Shown here: in pieces, positions 1-8,344 of the stretch
Layout of the letters: each line of letters begins with the position of its first letter
Position numbering within the stretch: the first letter of the stretch is position 1
Assembly (NCBI GenBank): GCA_903642325.1
Contig: CAHJWM010000005.1
Span: 88,929 to 152,928, forward strand
Length of the DNA stretch: 64,000 nucleotides
Direction: 5' to 3'
Source of the DNA: Myxococcales bacterium
GTDB taxonomy: Bacteria > Myxococcota_A > Polyangia > Polyangiales > Polyangiaceae
Program-made: the position numbers and the translations under genes
The notes under the pieces: model-generated
The model's input: only the letters and a program-made list of their open reading frames with translations
Told to the model about the DNA's origin: nothing
Database searches by the model: none

Positions 1-1
1 C

Positions 2-727
2 GGCAACGACGTCATGGGCATCGTGTTGATGCGCGGCACGCAGACCGGCACCTACGTTACGCCCATGGGTCCCGTGCCGGCGACCAACAAAAGGGTCGGA
101 TTTCTGGCGGCAAACAGCGTGCACTTCAATGACGAGCCCAAGATCGTGAAGGACATACTGGCCTACGATGGCGGCACGGTCGCAGGTCAGCTCGGGCTGA
201 TGCCGATGCCGCATCGCAAGGTGATCGTTGCCGGTTGGGCCGAGAAGCCCGTGGTCATCGCCAACGGCAGTGACCTAGAAAAGGCCAACCTGGCCGCGGT
301 CACGCAAGAGGTCGCCGCCTTCAACAGGCACGACGCCGCCGGCGCCCTGAGCACTGCCGCGGACGACATCGTGTTCGCCGAGATGTCCGCGCCCGCGGAT
401 CGCACGGGTCGGAAAGAGGCGATCAAGGGCCTGGAAGATTTGTTCAAGGCCTTTCCTGACGTCAAGCTCGAGCTAAAAACCATCTGGGGCGCTGGCGACT
501 ACGTGGTGCTGACCGGTACCTGGAGTGGCACGAATACCGGCGACTTGCCGGCCATGCACCTAAAGAAGACCGGCAAGTCGCTGTCGCTCGCTTACGTCGA
601 AATCGACAAGTTGGTCGCGGGCAAGACCAAGAACATTTGGCTGTTCTCGAACGGCGCTGCGGCCGCGGCGCAACTCGGCATGATACCGCCGCCCCGCCCG
701 GTGAAAGCCACGCCTGCGACGAGATGA
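2..727 (+). CDS. SnoaL-like ester cyclase / NTF2-fold protein, 5' truncated by window edge
   Basis: The frame is open at the left edge (G-N-D-V precede the first ATG at 14), so the gene starts outside the window. Two tandem NTF2/SnoaL-like halves are visible: the first ends with 'GQLGLMPMP' and the second with 'AQLGMIPPP', which points to an internal duplication. The second half (about residues 90-225) has the usual SnoaL pattern of an early helix ('EVAAFNRHDAAGALSTAADDIVF') followed by strands containing 'YVVLTGTWSGTNTGDLP'. Proteins of this family are small alpha+beta barrels that include polyketide cyclases and uncharacterised ester cyclases. No substrate can be read from the sequence. It converges on the MATE gene downstream. 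Confidence 0.75.
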   Translation, partial: GNDVMGIVLMRGTQTGTYVTPMGPVPATNKRVGFLAANSVHFNDEPKIVKDILAYDGGTVAGQLGLMPMPHRKVIVAGWAEKPVVIANGSDLEKANLAAVTQEVAAFNRHDAAGALSTAADDIVFAEMSAPADRTGRKEAIKGLEDLFKAFPDVKLELKTIWGAGDYVVLTGTWSGTNTGDLPAMHLKKTGKSLSLAYVEIDKLVAGKTKNIWLFSNGAAAAAQLGMIPPPRPVKATPATR

Positions 728-800
728 CTACGCGGAGCTTCAGCCTTGGATTGACAGTCAGGGCGGGCTCAGAGATTCGCCTACGCGCGCGCCCCAAAAA

Positions 801-2180
801 CTACGCAGCCGGCAGCAGTGCCGGGGTTGGCTCGCGCGCGAGCCGTCGCCGCGAGGCGCGGGCGGCGGGTAACCAGAGCCCGCGCCGCAGTCGCCACCAG
901 AAGACACATGCCTGCACCGTGATGTCCACGGTGAGTGCGAGCCAGCCGCCAACCGCGCCCAGGCCATGACGAATGCCCAGAAACCACGTCAGCGCCGGCA
1001 CGAATAGCCAGCCAGAGCAGATCGCGAGTGCGGCCGGCACGCGAACGTCTCCCGTCCCACGCAGGACGGAGCGCGCCACGATGTTCGCGGCGTCGAAGAG
1101 CTGAAAACTGGCCGCTACGTACAGGAGGTGCACGCCGACCCGTTGCACGTGCCTGTCGCTGGTGAACAACGTCAGCAGGGGCACGGCGCCGGCGACGAAT
1201 AGCGCCGCACACAATGCCGCGTAGCAGCTTGCCAACAGCAGCGCGTTTTTGGCTACTCTCGGCACCCGCCGGTCATCGTTGGCGCCCACGGCTTGGCCGG
1301 CCAAAACGGATGCGGCCTCACCGATGGATACGGCGGGCATGAAAGCAAAATGCAGGATTTGCAAGGCGACCTGATGTGCGGCCAAATCGACCTCGCTCAT
1401 GCGCGCGATCAGTAGAACCAATGCGGAGAAGGCCGCGACCCCTAGCAAAAACTCACTGCCCGTCGGCACACCGATTCGGAGAACGTCGAGCACGTGATGC
1501 AAACGCGTACCGCGCAGCCCGAGCCCTTGAGGCGCTTGAATGCGCAGCAGCCAGATGAGCTCCACGAATTGCACGAAGAGCGTGGCATAGGCCGCGCCGG
1601 CGATGCCCAGACCTGCCTTGAAGATCAGCGCGTAGTTCAGCGGAATGTGCAGAAAGTTCGTGAACAGGGCGGCGTACATGGGTGAGCGAGCATCGCCGAA
1701 GCCGTAACGAGCTTCGCGGATGGCGCCGCTCGAGAGGACGACCGGCGCGCCCAGCAAGCGCAGCGACATGTACGTATGCGCGACCCGGCCTGCCTCGGGG
1801 CTCGCAGAAAACCGCGGCAAAAAGTGGGCAATTGGCAGACCAATGGCGAGTGACAGCGCGCTGAGCAGCAGCGCTGCGTACAAGCCCGCGCCCAGGAAAG
1901 GCAATACGCCCGCCCGCTCGCCGGACCCGATACCTTGAGACACGAGTACCTTCACCGCGCGCAGTAACCCAAAGCCAAAACAGATCACCGTCCACAGCGC
2001 GATCCCGCCGAGCCCAACGCCAGCCAGCGCGGCGGGGCCGAGCCGTCCTACGAACGCGGTGTCCACGACCGTCATCACCGTGAACGACAACGTCGAGACG
2101 GTGATCGGCCAAGCCAGCGCGACTAGCTCGCGGAAGAGTGAGCCCTTGGAGAATGGATGAAAAGTGTGCAGAGCAGCCAC
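801..2180 (-). CDS. MATE family multidrug/toxin efflux transporter
   Basis: About 459 residues with twelve hydrophobic segments. The N-terminal MATE signature region is clear ('LAWPITVSTLSFTVMTVVDTAFVGRLG', split here only for length). The family exports cationic drugs or metabolites in exchange for Na+ or H+ across the inner membrane. The open frame begins with a TTG at 2222, but that codon lies in the T-tract of the upstream terminator. The GTG at 2180, preceded by GAGG, is therefore the preferred start. The strand change on the left and a terminator on the right make it a single-gene unit. The substrate is unknown. Confidence 0.85.
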   Translation of the reverse strand: MAALHTFHPFSKGSLFRELVALAWPITVSTLSFTVMTVVDTAFVGRLGPAALAGVGLGGIALWTVICFGFGLLRAVKVLVSQGIGSGERAGVLPFLGAGLYAALLLSALSLAIGLPIAHFLPRFSASPEAGRVAHTYMSLRLLGAPVVLSSGAIREARYGFGDARSPMYAALFTNFLHIPLNYALIFKAGLGIAGAAYATLFVQFVELIWLLRIQAPQGLGLRGTRLHHVLDVLRIGVPTGSEFLLGVAAFSALVLLIARMSEVDLAAHQVALQILHFAFMPAVSIGEAASVLAGQAVGANDDRRVPRVAKNALLLASCYAALCAALFVAGAVPLLTLFTSDRHVQRVGVHLLYVAASFQLFDAANIVARSVLRGTGDVRVPAALAICSGWLFVPALTWFLGIRHGLGAVGGWLALTVDITVQACVFWWRLRRGLWLPAARASRRRLAREPTPALLPAA

Positions 2181-2212
2181 AGAAACCTCACGACAGACGG
2201 TAAACACCGGCC

Positions 2213-2254
2213 AAAAACGCAAAAAAGCCGCGGAACCTTGCGGCGCCGCGGCTT
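2213..2254 (-). terminator. Rho-independent terminator
   Basis: On the minus strand a perfect 9-bp stem (AAGCCGCGG / CCGCGGCTT at 2246-2254 and 2225-2233) is followed by TTTTTTGCGTTTTTGG. It ends transcription coming from the acyl-CoA ligase and the small ORF at 2278-2379, and it separates them from the MATE gene. Confidence 0.85.
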
Positions 2255-2277
2255 AGCGAACCGAAGAGCGCGTTTGC

Positions 2278-2379
2278 TTAGCTCTCGTTCCACTTCCGCA
2301 TCGCCGTGCGAGCGAATGCAATCGGCCGGCGCGCGGCACGGCTAGACATGTTTTGCATCGGGTGCATTCGGCTACTCAT
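2278..2379 (-). CDS. Putative 33-residue basic protein
   Basis: A minus-strand ATG at 2379 opens a 33-codon frame ending in TAA (N-terminus MSSRMHPMQNMSSR, C-terminus ARTAMRKWNES). An ACGGAG ribosome-binding site sits about 7 nt upstream of the ATG, and the terminator begins about 24 nt downstream of the stop. A start signal, an ORF and a terminator in that order suggest a real translated small gene, either co-transcribed with the ligase or expressed alone. The product is rich in Arg, Met and Ser and has no membrane segment. No family is recognised. Confidence 0.45.
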   Translation of the reverse strand: MSSRMHPMQNMSSRAARRPIAFARTAMRKWNES

Positions 2380-2469
2380 GGTTTACTCCGTCAGTTGCGG
2401 CGGCGGGCGTGGCTCCGCTTGCCCCAACGACGGCTAACCTTCGCATGGGTGTTTGCGATCGTCAAGACG

Positions 2470-4245
2470 TCAGCCTTTGGCGCCCGCGTACAGGCCCTCC
2501 AGAATCGGCAGGTAGCGATCGAGGACGAGCTTTCTCCGCACCTTCAGGGAAGGCGTGAGGAGCCCATTTTCCAGGGTAAAGTCCTCGCAAATGAGCCGAA
2601 AGGCTTTCGGCTTTTCGTATCCGCGAAAGGCCTGTGCACGCATTTTCAGCTCGGCCTCGAACAGCTCTTTTACCGCTGGGTCGCTAGTGATGTTTTGGAT
2701 GACGACACCTTTTTCGTGAGCCCAGCGCGTGATTGCTGGCTCGTCGATCACCAAGAGTGCAACGTTGAATGGGCGGTTCAGTCCGTACAGGAACGCATTG
2801 GCGATGTACGGCGAGAGCTTGAGCTGCTCCTCGAGGGGCGAGGGCACGACGTATCTGCCATTCTCGAGCTTGTACTGCTCTTTGATGCGGCCGGTGATGT
2901 GCAGGTAGCCGTCCTCGTCGATGAAGCCCATGTCTCCGGTGCGCAGGCCGCCGTTCGGCTGCAGCATTTCACGCTGTTCTTGCTCGCGGTGGTGATAGCC
3001 GTGCATCACGTTGTCGCCGTAGACCACGACTTCACCGTTTTTCTCGTCGCCGGTGGCCCCGCGGTCAATCTCGATCCGGACGCCCGGCAGCGCCTTGCCT
3101 ACGGTCCCGAGACGCGCTCCATTCGGGCAATTGGTGCTCACGACCGGGCTTGCTTCCGTGAGGCCATATCCCTCGTACACCGAGATGCCGAGTGCATCCA
3201 CGAACTCCGCCACTTCTCGGGCCAAGGCGGCACTGCCGCTGACGGAGAAGCGCAGCCGGCCCCCGAAGCGACCGCGCACTTTGGAGAAGATCAGCTTGTC
3301 CGCGACCGCCAAGGCCAGACCTTGACCGAGCGTCAATACCTCACCGCGCTTTTTCTGGGCGGCGGCGCGAATACCAGTACGAAACAAAGACTGAATGAGC
3401 TTCGGTCGTTCGAGCATCTGCCGATTCACCACGTCGTAGATGCGGTTGAAAATGCGCGGCACCGCGATCAAAATCGTGGGCTTCACCTCGGCCAAGTTCG
3501 CCACCAGGTTTGCCACCTCGTCATTCAGCGCCATGGCAGAGCCCGAGCTGAACAACATGTGTAGCTCCGCGGTTTGGCCGAACGCATGCGCCCACGGCAA
3601 AAAAGCCAGCGAGCGATCGGTGGGTCTGAGCTTGAACAGCTCACCACAGGCGGTCACGTTGCTGGCGATGTTCTTGTGCGTCAGCACCACCCCTTTGGGC
3701 TGCCCGGTCGTGCCCGAAGTATAAATATAGCAAGCGGGCTGCTCGGGCGACGGGTGTTCGACAGGCTGCGGCGCCGCGCGCCCCGTCGCCAACAATTTTT
3801 CGTACGAACGCGCGTCCTCCGGCGGGAGCTCGAGCCCGATCACCGCCTTCAGATTCGGCAGCCGCTCGCGGATCGACTCCATCTTTCCCAGCACTTGGTC
3901 CGTCGAAACAAGCAAGACTTTGGCCTCACAATCGGCGAGGATGAACGCCCAATCTTCCAGTGGCTGCTGCTCGTACATGGGCACGAAGGTCGCGCTCAGC
4001 CCAAATACCGCGTACGCGGCCGCTGCCCACTCGACGCGGTTGTGCGCGATCATTGCCACGCGATCGCCCTCGGCAACGCCAAGGCCCGCGAGCCCCGCTC
4101 GCAGCGCGTCCACCACGACCGCAAACTCGGCGTAGGTGATCCACTGCCAGCCCCCGGCGGCCTTCGTGCCGAACAATTCGCGCGGCCCGTGCCGCTCCGT
4201 ACTCCGCTCCCACAGCTCGACCAGGGTCGAAAAATTCGCGCTCAT
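2470..4245 (-). CDS. Long-chain fatty-acid--CoA ligase (AMP-forming)
   Basis: About 591 residues of the acyl-adenylate-forming superfamily. The P-loop motif 'YTSGTTGQPKGV' binds ATP, 'YEGYGLTEASPV' is the A5 motif, and 'GLRTGDMGFIDEDGYLHITGR' region plus the lysine-rich C-terminal lobe complete the fold. It activates fatty acids to acyl-CoA through acyl-AMP, probably at the inner face of the membrane. The open frame extends to 4290, but the ATG at 4245 (MSANFSTLVELW) fits the family start and has AGAGGA upstream. It is divergent from miaB. The exact chain-length preference cannot be read from sequence. Confidence 0.9.
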   Translation of the reverse strand: MSANFSTLVELWERSTERHGPRELFGTKAAGGWQWITYAEFAVVVDALRAGLAGLGVAEGDRVAMIAHNRVEWAAAAYAVFGLSATFVPMYEQQPLEDWAFILADCEAKVLLVSTDQVLGKMESIRERLPNLKAVIGLELPPEDARSYEKLLATGRAAPQPVEHPSPEQPACYIYTSGTTGQPKGVVLTHKNIASNVTACGELFKLRPTDRSLAFLPWAHAFGQTAELHMLFSSGSAMALNDEVANLVANLAEVKPTILIAVPRIFNRIYDVVNRQMLERPKLIQSLFRTGIRAAAQKKRGEVLTLGQGLALAVADKLIFSKVRGRFGGRLRFSVSGSAALAREVAEFVDALGISVYEGYGLTEASPVVSTNCPNGARLGTVGKALPGVRIEIDRGATGDEKNGEVVVYGDNVMHGYHHREQEQREMLQPNGGLRTGDMGFIDEDGYLHITGRIKEQYKLENGRYVVPSPLEEQLKLSPYIANAFLYGLNRPFNVALLVIDEPAITRWAHEKGVVIQNITSDPAVKELFEAELKMRAQAFRGYEKPKAFRLICEDFTLENGLLTPSLKVRRKLVLDRYLPILEGLYAGAKG

Positions 4246-4388
4246 TCTGGGCGATCCTCTATCAGACGGGGTGACGGCAGGGAAATGCACGGGTGAAGCG
4301 CGGACGGGGAATCAATGGCGCCTACCGCCTTTCGCCGCCGGTGTTAACCTGCGGCCTTCGAGTACGAGCGATACGAGTCGAACGAACC

Positions 4389-5861
4389 ATGCCCGCCTTC
4401 ACCCTCGTCACCTTCGGCTGCCAGATGAACCAGCACGACTCCGATCGCATCGGCGAGGTGCTGCGGGGCATCGGTTACGAGGAGGTGGCCGAGCCCGTGC
4501 ATGCGGATCTCATTGTGCTGAACACCTGCAGTATCCGCGAGAAGGCCGAACAAAAGCTACGCAGTGAGGTGGGGCGGCTCGGCCTCTTGAAGCAGCGCAA
4601 ACCCGGGCTGGTGATCGGCGTGGCGGGCTGCATGGCGCAGCAGGAGGGCGAGCGCTTGGCCCGCCGCATGCCGCAGATCGATTTCATGCTCGGGCCAGAC
4701 AATATCTTGGAGCTGCCCCGAATTTTGGCGGAGGTGGAGCTCGGCGCCCCGCCCCCCATTCGCACCGTCTTCGACTTGAACGCGCCGACATTTTTGAGCG
4801 CGCTCGCCGAGCCGGGTCGGACTGGCGCGACCGCGTTCGTGACCGTGATGAAGGGCTGCGACGAGCGCTGCACCTACTGCGTGGTCCCGAACACGCGCGG
4901 ACCAGAGCGTTATCGCGCGGCAAGTGACATCATCGACGAAATACGTCGTCTGGTCGTCGCCGGGGTGCGAGAAGTCACCCTGCTCGGGCAGACCGTCAAT
5001 AGCTACCGCGATCCCGCGGGTTCGCTCGCGCTCGCGCCGGGGGCAGGGGAGACCCACTTCGAGCACACCCGGCGCGCCGCTGCTTTGCAGGACGAAAGCG
5101 AATTTCCCGCGCTGCTACGCGATATTTGCGAGCGTGTACCGGACCTTGCGCGGCTCCGTTACACGAGCCCGCATCCACGGCACCTGACCTGGTCCTTGAT
5201 CTTGGCGCACCGCGACCTTTCCGCGCTCGCCCGCCACGTGCACATGCCCGTGCAATCCGGCAGCGATCGAGTGCTCAAACGCATGCTGCGCCGGTATTCG
5301 ATCGCCGAGTACGAAGAACGCGCAACGGCCCTGCGCAGCGCCGTCCCCGGGCTGACCCTTTCGACCGACGTGATCGTCGGCTTTCCCGGTGAAACGCGGG
5401 CAGATTTCGAAGCCACTTTGGGCTTGGCCGAACGCGTGCGCTTCTCGGGCTTCTTCGGCTTCACCTATTCGGAGCGCCCCAACACCCCGGCCCTCAAGCT
5501 CCCCGATGACGTGCCCGAGCTCGAGAAGCGCGCGCGCCTCGAGGAGATCTTCGCGCTTACGGATCGCCACCGCCGCGAGCACCTGCAGTCCTTGGTCGGC
5601 CAAAATGAACGCGTGCTCGGCGAGCGGCGCGGCAAGAATGGCGACTTCATGGGCCGCAGCGAGCAAAACGAGATCGTCCACTTCGCCTTCGAGGGCGACG
5701 CCATTGCTCAGATGCTGCCCGTGACCATCACGGAGGCGTACGACAACTCCCTACGTGGCGTCGTGCAAGCCGGCTTCACCGGATTGCCTCGCGCAAGTAT
5801 GATCGGCAAGGCGCCGAGCCGGACCGTCCGCCGCGCACTGCCCGTCGTCAGTGGTGCGTAA
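4389..5861 (+). CDS. miaB: tRNA-2-methylthio-N6-dimethylallyladenosine synthase MiaB
   Basis: About 490 residues. The N-terminal UPF0004 domain starts 'FTLVTFGCQMNQHDSD' and supplies the three cysteines of the auxiliary [4Fe-4S] cluster. The radical-SAM core carries 'KGCDERCTYCVVP' (CxxxCxxC). A C-terminal TRAM-like RNA-binding segment follows (from about residue 400). The enzyme methylthiolates i6A37 in tRNAs that read UNN codons. The open frame begins at 4293, but the family start MPAF at 4389 is much better. An insert near residues 215-240 ('GSLALAPGAGETHFEHT') is longer than in E. coli. The next gene begins directly after the stop. Confidence 0.95.
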   Translation: MPAFTLVTFGCQMNQHDSDRIGEVLRGIGYEEVAEPVHADLIVLNTCSIREKAEQKLRSEVGRLGLLKQRKPGLVIGVAGCMAQQEGERLARRMPQIDFMLGPDNILELPRILAEVELGAPPPIRTVFDLNAPTFLSALAEPGRTGATAFVTVMKGCDERCTYCVVPNTRGPERYRAASDIIDEIRRLVVAGVREVTLLGQTVNSYRDPAGSLALAPGAGETHFEHTRRAAALQDESEFPALLRDICERVPDLARLRYTSPHPRHLTWSLILAHRDLSALARHVHMPVQSGSDRVLKRMLRRYSIAEYEERATALRSAVPGLTLSTDVIVGFPGETRADFEATLGLAERVRFSGFFGFTYSERPNTPALKLPDDVPELEKRARLEEIFALTDRHRREHLQSLVGQNERVLGERRGKNGDFMGRSEQNEIVHFAFEGDAIAQMLPVTITEAYDNSLRGVVQAGFTGLPRASMIGKAPSRTVRRALPVVSGA

Positions 5862-6395
5862 ATGGGGGAAATCGTTCGGCCGTTCCAAGGGGTTTTCCCA
5901 AAAATCGCGTCGAGCGCGTTCATCGCCGACACGGCGCGCGTGATCGGGGACGTCGAGATCGGTGAGGCGGCGAGCATCTGGTATGGCAGCGTGCTGCGCG
6001 GCGATGTCGGGGCCATCCGCATCGGCGCCCGCTCCAACATTCAAGATCTGTCGATGCTTCATATGTCCCTCGGCATCTCGAATACGGTGGTCGGTGAAGA
6101 CGTCACCGTGGGCCACGGGGTCATCATTCACGGCGCCGTCATCGGCAACGGAGCGCTGATCGGCATGGGCAGCATCCTGCTCGACAACTGCGAGATCGGC
6201 GAAGAGTCCCTGATCGGGGCCGGCACCGTCGTCACCGCCGGCACACGAGTCCCCGCGCGCTCCCTGGTCCTCGGCCAGCCCGGCAAAGTCGTACGCAGCC
6301 TGCGGGGCAGCGAGGCCGAGCAAGGCCGCTTGCTCGCCGCCCGCTACATCGAGGTCGCCAAAGCGCATCGTCTGAGCGCGCCTCCGGAGCCGTGA
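5862..6395 (+). CDS. Gamma carbonic anhydrase family protein
   Basis: 177 residues made mostly of left-handed hexapeptide repeats ('ADTARVIGDVEIGEAASIWYG', 'VGHGVIIHGAVIGNGALIGMG'). His residues in 'MLHMS', 'VGHGVIIHG' match the zinc-ligand pattern of YrdA/PaaY-like gamma carbonic anhydrases, which form trimers. It starts at the base after the miaB stop, so the two are probably translated from one message. Members of this group are either carbonic anhydrases or structurally similar proteins of unknown activity. The activity here is not certain. Confidence 0.9.
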   Translation: MGEIVRPFQGVFPKIASSAFIADTARVIGDVEIGEAASIWYGSVLRGDVGAIRIGARSNIQDLSMLHMSLGISNTVVGEDVTVGHGVIIHGAVIGNGALIGMGSILLDNCEIGEESLIGAGTVVTAGTRVPARSLVLGQPGKVVRSLRGSEAEQGRLLAARYIEVAKAHRLSAPPEP

Positions 6396-6602
6396 GCGTC
6401 GGCGCGCGCACGTGGACCTTTCCGAGCTCGAGTCGAATCTTCGGCAGCTCGAGATAAGAGGGGCGCTCGAGATCCAGCCACGCACCTCGGAGCCCGAGGA
6501 GTGCCGCCCGCTCACCGTTCCTTGCGCGCCGAGCACCCTCGCATGAAGGCCCGCGTCGGGACTTTGCTCCTGGGGTCGGGCCAAGCCAGATCACGAAACG
6601 CC
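6396..6602. other. Gap without a convincing gene
   Basis: This 207-bp stretch lies between the convergent carbonic-anhydrase and thiS genes. A minus-strand frame from GTG 6594 begins nine bases after thiS and has coding-like third positions for about 70 codons, but it runs into the carbonic anhydrase gene and matches no family I know. No thiG follows thiS here. Confidence 0.4.
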
Positions 6603-6803
6603 TCAGCCGCCACCGACGAAGTGCACGATCTCCAGCACGTCACCCGCGCTGAGGGCGGTGCTCGCATGCTCGGTGCGGGGCACGACCTCACGGTTCCGTT
6701 CGACGGCCACCGGGCCGTCGGTGAGGCCCAGGTGCTCGACCAGGGTGCGTACCGTGAGCCCTTCGGGCACCTCGCGCGAATCGCCGTTCAGCGTGATTTG
6801 CAT
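6603..6803 (-). CDS. thiS: Sulfur carrier protein ThiS
   Basis: 66 residues with a ubiquitin-like beta-grasp fold: '[27 protein letters not shown]' start region, '[12 protein letters not shown]' in the centre, and a C-terminal Gly-Gly that is adenylated and thiocarboxylated to supply sulfur to the thiazole ring of thiamine. Here the tail reads VHFVGGG, with three glycines. The longer open frame to 7016 is not used, because MQIT at 6803 is the family start. No thiG, thiF or thiO is next to it, so it is an orphan copy. It is divergent from the VanW gene. Confidence 0.9.
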   Translation of the reverse strand: MQITLNGDSREVPEGLTVRTLVEHLGLTDGPVAVERNREVVPRTEHASTALSAGDVLEIVHFVGGG

Positions 6804-6892
6804 GAGCAAGTGGGGGAACTTCGGTCGAGGCTGGCCGCGCGTCAAGTCGGCCTGACTTGGCCGCACGCGTCGGAACCCGATAATCTCAAAGG

Positions 6893-8278
6893 GTGCGAGC
6901 TCTGTCCGCGTTCCTTGCCGGTGCCGCTTTGGCGGCGGCCGCATTTGGAGGCCACGCGTGCCTGCGCGCGTGGCTGAGCCAAGAGCTTGGAATTTTGGTG
7001 GGATCTCAGGTGCCACCGTCGCCCATTGCTCTCTTGACTTGGCTCGCGCAACGCAGCGGCGCCGTGAACGCGCGGCGTGTCACGTTACTCGGCAACACGG
7101 ACGCGCTCGAGCTCAGCTTCGAGGAGCTCGGCCTGACACTGGACGTCGAAAAGAGCGCGCGCCTGGCACTCGCCGCCGCACGCGCGCCGACGCTGCTCGC
7201 GCGCATGCGCGGCGTGCTCGACTCATCGCCCGACATTCTAGACGTTCCGCTCGTATTTGACTTCAACGCCGACGCTGCTCGCGCGCGCTTGGCGGCTTTT
7301 GCCGGCAGCGTCCACCGCGAGCCCGTCGACGCGCGCCTCGATCTCGCGGCGCACGAACGCATCCTCGATCGACCGGGAGCCGAGCTGGACCTGGCCGCGT
7401 CTCTACTGCGTATCGCCGAAGGCGAGCGCGAGGACGGCGCGGTGTATGAAGTATCGACACGTGCCGTCCCGGCTCGCGTCACGGCCGATATGTTGCGCGC
7501 CGTGAACGTCGAGCGCGTGCTCTCCAGCTACGAGACGGACTTCGCGCATCACGCCGGTCCCCGTGCGGTCAACATCGCGACCGCCGCGCGCTACCTCAAC
7601 GGTGCGGTGATCGGCCCGGGTGAGGTGTTCAGCTTCAACAAGACCGTTGGCGCGCGCACGGTGGAGCGGGGCTTCACGTTCGCGCCGGTGATCGTGGCTG
7701 ACGAGCTCGAGCCCGGCGTCGGCGGCGGCGTCTGTCAGGTCGCGAGCACGTTGCACGCGGCGGCGGTCTTCGGCGGTTTCGAAGTCGTGCAGCGCCGCAG
7801 TCACAGCCGCCCGAGCGGTTACACGCCGCTCGGCCTAGACGCCACCGTGGTCGACGGGGAACTCGACCTCAAGTTGAAGAACCCCTTCGACTCTGCCTTG
7901 ATTGTGCACGCTTTTTTGCCCACGCGCACCACGCTGCGTATCGAGCTGCTCGGCCGTGAGCCACCAGGAAGAGTCGAGCATTTCTTCGAAGTGAAAGAGA
8001 AGCACGAGTTCGTGCGTCGAATCGTGGTCGAGCCCGGTTTCGAGCGAAACCAAAGTGAACGCCATCAGAAGGGCGGCTGGGGTTACGACGTGCTGAGCAC
8101 CGTGCGCATTACCTATCCCAACGGGCAGCGCCGCTTCCGCTCCTACAAAAGCACGTACGATCCCGTGCCGGAGGTGTATTGGGTCGGGGCGGGCAGCGAT
8201 CCGGGCCTGCTGCCCCCGCTGCCCGAGGGCGCCGAAGGCGTGCAGACCGGCCCCGATCCCGAGCCCGTGCCGCGTTGA
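6893..8278 (+). CDS. VanW family protein
   Basis: 461 residues. The N-terminus has one hydrophobic anchor ('[15 protein letters not shown]'). Residues about 60-210 resemble the peptidoglycan-binding_4 region that precedes VanW. The VanW domain (about 220-350) carries '[19 protein letters not shown]' and '[17 protein letters not shown]', both hallmarks of the family. VanW proteins are envelope-associated and occur with vancomycin resistance or spore/cell-wall genes; their biochemical role is unresolved. The start is a GTG at 6893 with AAAGG immediately before it, so an alternative start is possible. A YkuD transpeptidase gene follows, consistent with a cell-wall role. Confidence 0.85.
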   Translation: MRALSAFLAGAALAAAAFGGHACLRAWLSQELGILVGSQVPPSPIALLTWLAQRSGAVNARRVTLLGNTDALELSFEELGLTLDVEKSARLALAAARAPTLLARMRGVLDSSPDILDVPLVFDFNADAARARLAAFAGSVHREPVDARLDLAAHERILDRPGAELDLAASLLRIAEGEREDGAVYEVSTRAVPARVTADMLRAVNVERVLSSYETDFAHHAGPRAVNIATAARYLNGAVIGPGEVFSFNKTVGARTVERGFTFAPVIVADELEPGVGGGVCQVASTLHAAAVFGGFEVVQRRSHSRPSGYTPLGLDATVVDGELDLKLKNPFDSALIVHAFLPTRTTLRIELLGREPPGRVEHFFEVKEKHEFVRRIVVEPGFERNQSERHQKGGWGYDVLSTVRITYPNGQRRFRSYKSTYDPVPEVYWVGAGSDPGLLPPLPEGAEGVQTGPDPEPVPR

Positions 8279-8344
8279 CGCGCCCGAATTTGACCGCTCC
8301 ACGAGCGCTTTGCGCGAAGTAGGATTCTGCCCTAAAACCCCGAC

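Noticed and set aside
2353..3564. A 403-codon plus-strand frame over the acyl-CoA ligase gene
   Set aside because: It lies opposite clear adenylate-forming motifs, has no ribosome-binding site and matches no family. It is a shadow of high-GC coding DNA.
5751..6584. A 277-codon minus-strand frame across the carbonic anhydrase gene
   Set aside because: It is opposite well-conserved hexapeptide repeats and has no recognisable domain.
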